Positions 3,607-6,176 of a stretch of DNA of 6,176 nucleotides are shown here, piece after piece. Each line of letters begins with the position of its first letter. Within the stretch, counting starts at the first letter, position 1. The stretch lies in NCBI GenBank assembly GCA_011523195.1, contig WTHH01000100.1, positions 9,905-16,080 of the forward strand. Reading direction: 5' to 3'. Below the pieces are notes generated by a model, which did no database searches, was not told where the DNA came from, and saw only the letters and a list, made by a program, of their open reading frames with translations. Made by a program: the position numbers and the translations under genes. This DNA is from Verrucomicrobiales bacterium. Lineage in GTDB: Bacteria > Verrucomicrobiota > Verrucomicrobiia > Limisphaerales > UBA1096.

Positions 3607-6176
3607 TTACCTCTGCGAGACCGGAGTTACGGTGAGCTTGATGCGTTTGCCTTTTCGCATCACCTCGATCTCGACCGGCTTGCCGACCTTCACCGCGTTG
3701 AGCGCGTAGGTGTAGTCGTAAATGTTCGCGATATCCTTGCCGGCAAATCGAACGATGATGTCGCCCGCCTTCAGGCCGGCTTTGTCCGCCGGGGCACCGC
3801 CGCGCACGCCGGAGAGCAGCACACCCTTGACGTCCTCCGAGGCGTAGTTGGGGATGGTGCCGAGGTAGACACGGATCGCGTCACGGTTGCCGCCCTTGGT
3901 CGATTTCTCGACCTTCACGTAGTCCGGCCGTTCGCCGCCCTTGGTGAGGTCGCGTACCATGTTGCTGGCAAACCGGGTGACGCGTTCGATCCCCTCGTAG
4001 TTCAGCGTGTCGGGATCGTCGGCCGGTCGATGGTACTCCTCGTGACTGCCGGTGAACCAGGCCAGCACCGGGATGCCCTTGGGATAAAACGAGGTGGTGT
4101 CGGTCGGCAGATATGGATCCTGCTGTAGCGTGAGGTCGAACCCGGCAATCACGTTTCGGCGCTCGATCAGTTTTTTCCAGACGCTCGACGAGCCGACCCC
4201 CTGCAGGGTCAGCTTGTTTTCCCGCAGCCGGCCAACCATGTCAAAATTCAAGTAGGCGACCACTTGCTTGAGGTCGACGGTTGGCTTGGCGGCGTAGCGG
4301 TCGGAGCCGATCAGGCCCAGTTCCTCCCCGGACCAAAAACTGAAGATTACCCCACGCTGAAACTCCTGCGGATGCGACTGCCGCCGCTCGGCCAACTGCG
4401 CCGCCATCTCGAGCAGAGTCGAGACGCCGGAGGCGTTGTCGTCGGCGCCGTTGTGGATCATGCCTTCCTCGCCCTTGATGCGGAACCCGCCGGTCTCGCC
4501 CCGGCCAAGGTGATCGTAATGCGCCCCTAGCATGACGTACTCCGTCTCCGAGCCGGCTGACGCCTGCCCGGCAGGAGGCAACACGGCGACGATGTTGTTG
4601 TCCTTTTTGCGGATGCGTTTGATGTGCGTCTTGATGTTCAGCACGATCCCCGGCAGCGACAGGCCGTGCACCGCGTGCGGGTTCTCTTTATCGAGCGACG
4701 ACTGCAGCTCCTTCAATGACTTGCCGTAAAACTGCACGAGCGAATTGCCCATCTCGCCGCTGATGGAGATCACTGGCAACCCGGCTCCGGCCATGCTGGT
4801 ATCGAAGCTCAGTCTGGCCAGCTTGCCGGAATTCGGCGAGTTCGGCCCGGTGACGATGAGTAGTGCCTTGGCGCCGTTGTTGCGCGCGATGAGTGCCTTG
4901 TAGCGCAGGCCGGCGTAGCGGTTGAGTTCCTGCCGGCGATCCACCGAGATGTCCTCCGGCACGTAGCGGAGGACCATCACGATTTTATCCTTCACGTTGA
5001 GGTCGCCGTACGAGTTGTAGCCGACGCCGAGCTTGCCCGGCTTGGTCAGGCCGTACCCGGCGAAAATCACCTCACCTTCGATCTCGCCGTTGGCTGAGAA
5101 GGCCAGCGGCCGGAAATCCTTGTCCAACTCAAATGTGTGATCCTCGCCGGTGTGACCCCGCAGGATCACCCGGTTGTCCTTTTTCACCAGCTCCACTCCG
5201 CCGGTAAACTCGAACGTGTGGTCAAAACTTCCGGCCTCGGTGCCAAGCGGCTTTAGCCCGGCTGCAGCCAGCTCGTTTCGGATGTAGTCGGCCGCCTTGC
5301 GAATGCCATCGCTGCCGGTGCGGCGTCCCTCCAGTTCGTCAGAGGCCAGATAGGCAACGTGCCGCTTGATGTCCTCCTCGGTGACGGAGGGCGAGCCGAC
5401 CGCTTTGGCCGTCTTGCGACTTGGCGCTTGGCCAAGCGCAGCCAATGCCCCTTCGTGGTTCCAATTGGCGAGGAACAGTTGCGACTGTTTTTCCTCCGTG
5501 GCGTTGGACGTCCAGCAAAGTTGATTGCCGTTCGGCGAAAAGACCGGCAGCCCGTCAAACCCTTCTCGCTCGGTCACGCGCACCGGCTCGCGTTGGCCAA
5601 GCGCATCGACGAGGTACAGCTCGAAGTTGGCAAAGCCAAGCTTGTTGCTCGCAAAGATTATGTACTCTCCCGAGGGATGAAAGTACGGCGCCCACGACAT
5701 CGAGTCGAAGCGGGTGACCTTCCGCACGTCCGAGCCGTCGATTTTCATCGTGTGAATCTCCGCCACTGCGCCTGCCTTGTTAAACCGGCGCCAGACAATG
5801 CGCTGGCCGTCCGGCGAGAAAAACGGGCCGCCGTCGTAGCCGGGCGTTTGCGTCAGGCGCGTCTGGCCGGAACCATCGGCGTTCATGATGTAAATCTCGC
5901 CGAAATACGACAGGTCGATCTCGCGCAGTTTTTTCTCATCCGCAGTCAGGTTGTCCGCATAGGCGCTGCGGGTGGAACTGAAGACAATTTTTTTGCCGTC
6001 CGGCGAGTAACCGGCCTCGGCGTCGTAACCCCGCGCTGTCGTGAGCCGGCGGAGGTCGCTGCCATCAGGGTTGGCGGTGAAGATGTCCATCATCTCGTCG
6101 TAGTCCCACGAGTAACGGCGCTGCTTGCCGGCGGCGCGGAAGTGGCCCACGTTGGTCATGCACGAGCCCATGAAGA
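3607..6176 (-). CDS. TolB-like propeller / M28 zinc aminopeptidase / PDZ protein (5' end outside window)
   Basis: From the first in-window ATG (6171) 854 residues are read. Residues 28-225 hold four TolB/WD40-like propeller blades, each with a DGS-type turn, RLT and YSPDGK-like motif. Residues 262-745 are an M28 peptidase with a PA-type insert (about 355-515). All expected di-zinc ligands are present: His551 (GAHYDHLG), Asp577 (GADDNASG), Glu616 and Glu617 (SGEELGL; base and ligand), Asp644 (NFDMVGR) and His714 (EYHRPADD). Residues 765-854 form a PDZ domain (ADKAGLKAGDIIVRF). Relatives are exported peptidases; no signal peptide is visible because the 5' end is missing. I judge it truncated: the frame is open to the window edge, residues 1-20 do not resemble an export signal, and family members have further blades upstream. 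Palindromic repeats encode residues 190-193 and 245-249. It converges on the cyclotransferase gene with a 3-bp gap and no terminator hairpin. Confidence 0.9.
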   Translation of the reverse strand, partial: FMGSCMTNVGHFRAAGKQRRYSWDYDEMMDIFTANPDGSDLRRLTTARGYDAEAGYSPDGKKIVFSSTRSAYADNLTADEKKLREIDLSYFGEIYIMNADGSGQTRLTQTPGYDGGPFFSPDGQRIVWRRFNKAGAVAEIHTMKIDGSDVRKVTRFDSMSWAPYFHPSGEYIIFASNKLGFANFELYLVDALGQREPVRVTEREGFDGLPVFSPNGNQLCWTSNATEEKQSQLFLANWNHEGALAALGQAPSRKTAKAVGSPSVTEEDIKRHVAYLASDELEGRRTGSDGIRKAADYIRNELAAAGLKPLGTEAGSFDHTFEFTGGVELVKKDNRVILRGHTGEDHTFELDKDFRPLAFSANGEIEGEVIFAGYGLTKPGKLGVGYNSYGDLNVKDKIVMVLRYVPEDISVDRRQELNRYAGLRYKALIARNNGAKALLIVTGPNSPNSGKLARLSFDTSMAGAGLPVISISGEMGNSLVQFYGKSLKELQSSLDKENPHAVHGLSLPGIVLNIKTHIKRIRKKDNNIVAVLPPAGQASAGSETEYVMLGAHYDHLGRGETGGFRIKGEEGMIHNGADDNASGVSTLLEMAAQLAERRQSHPQEFQRGVIFSFWSGEELGLIGSDRYAAKPTVDLKQVVAYLNFDMVGRLRENKLTLQGVGSSSVWKKLIERRNVIAGFDLTLQQDPYLPTDTTSFYPKGIPVLAWFTGSHEEYHRPADDPDTLNYEGIERVTRFASNMVRDLTKGGERPDYVKVEKSTKGGNRDAIRVYLGTIPNYASEDVKGVLLSGVRGGAPADKAGLKAGDIIVRFAGKDIANIYDYTYALNAVKVGKPVEIEVMRKGKRIKLTVTPVSQR
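4563..4575. repeat. Single GC-rich palindrome CCTGCCCGGCAGG
   Basis: CCTGC and GCAGG flank a three-base centre. On the minus strand the region encodes PPAGQA (residues 532-537) in a variable loop of the M28 domain, just before the first zinc-ligand motif. Only one copy is present, so calling it a repeat family is speculative. Confidence 0.25.
5425..5439 (-). repeat. Palindromic repeat copy 5, perfect, encodes ALGQA
   Basis: A perfect CGCTTGGCCAAGCG (5425-5438) is read on the minus strand as Ala-Leu-Gly-Gln-Ala (residues 245-249). It lies in the linker between the propeller and the M28 domain. Flanking TTGG (5421-5424) and CCAA (5442-5445) extend the dyad imperfectly and could be remnants of neighbouring 12-nt units. 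Confidence 0.85.
5590..5604 (-). repeat. Palindromic repeat copy 6 (one arm degenerate), encodes ALGQR
   Basis: TTGGCCAAGCG (5593-5603) matches 11 bases of the consensus, while the left arm reads GCG. On the minus strand it encodes Ala-Leu-Gly-Gln-Arg (residues 190-194), in a surface turn of the fourth visible propeller blade. Confidence 0.6.

Noticed and set aside
1665..5604. CRISPR array or transposon ends
   Set aside because: The repeats are only 11-27 nt, irregularly spaced, palindromic within the unit and sit inside intact genes; there is no spacer regularity, transposase or target-site duplication.

Overview
The window is a GC-rich, densely coding bacterial chromosome segment holding five protein genes and no RNA genes. 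The gene types (scpA-scpB pair, membrane NfeD/ClpP-class protease, and a large secreted-type TolB-propeller/M28/PDZ peptidase) and the near absence of Shine-Dalgarno sequences suggest the Planctomycetota-Verrucomicrobiota group, most likely Verrucomicrobiota. That placement rests on recalled family resemblance, not on a search.

Layout. Positions 1-1497 (minus strand) carry scpA followed one base later by scpB, the two non-SMC subunits of the Smc-ScpAB condensin; scpB runs off the left edge. A 113-bp divergent intergenic region (1498-1610) rich in short dyads separates scpA from a rightward pair: an NfeD-type membrane serine protease (1611-3146) and, 22 bp later, a small gamma-glutamylcyclotransferase-like protein (3169-3603). 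Converging on these, with only 3 bp between the stop codons, is a minus-strand gene (3607 to the right edge, 5'-truncated) for a multidomain zinc aminopeptidase: TolB-like beta-propeller, M28 peptidase with a PA-type insert, and a C-terminal PDZ domain. Apart from scpAB the genes show no obvious shared pathway; the NfeD protease and the M28 peptidase both point to cell-envelope proteolysis.

The most unusual signal is not a gene. A short perfect palindrome, CGCTTGGCCAAGCG, and close variants recur at six sites between 1665 and 5604, in three unrelated genes on both strands and once between genes. Two sites are compound copies with a 12-nt period that share 27 nt with one mismatch although they lie in non-homologous proteins. 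All five coding sites are read in the same frame, giving Leu-Gly-Gln (usually Ala-Leu-Gly-Gln-Ala), and they lie at tolerant spots: a signal-peptide end, linkers and surface loops. This looks like a dispersed, protein-tolerated palindromic element. It is comparable in concept to Rickettsia palindromic elements, cyanobacterial HIP1 or DNA-uptake sequences, but much shorter than the first and with a sequence I do not recognise from any of them.
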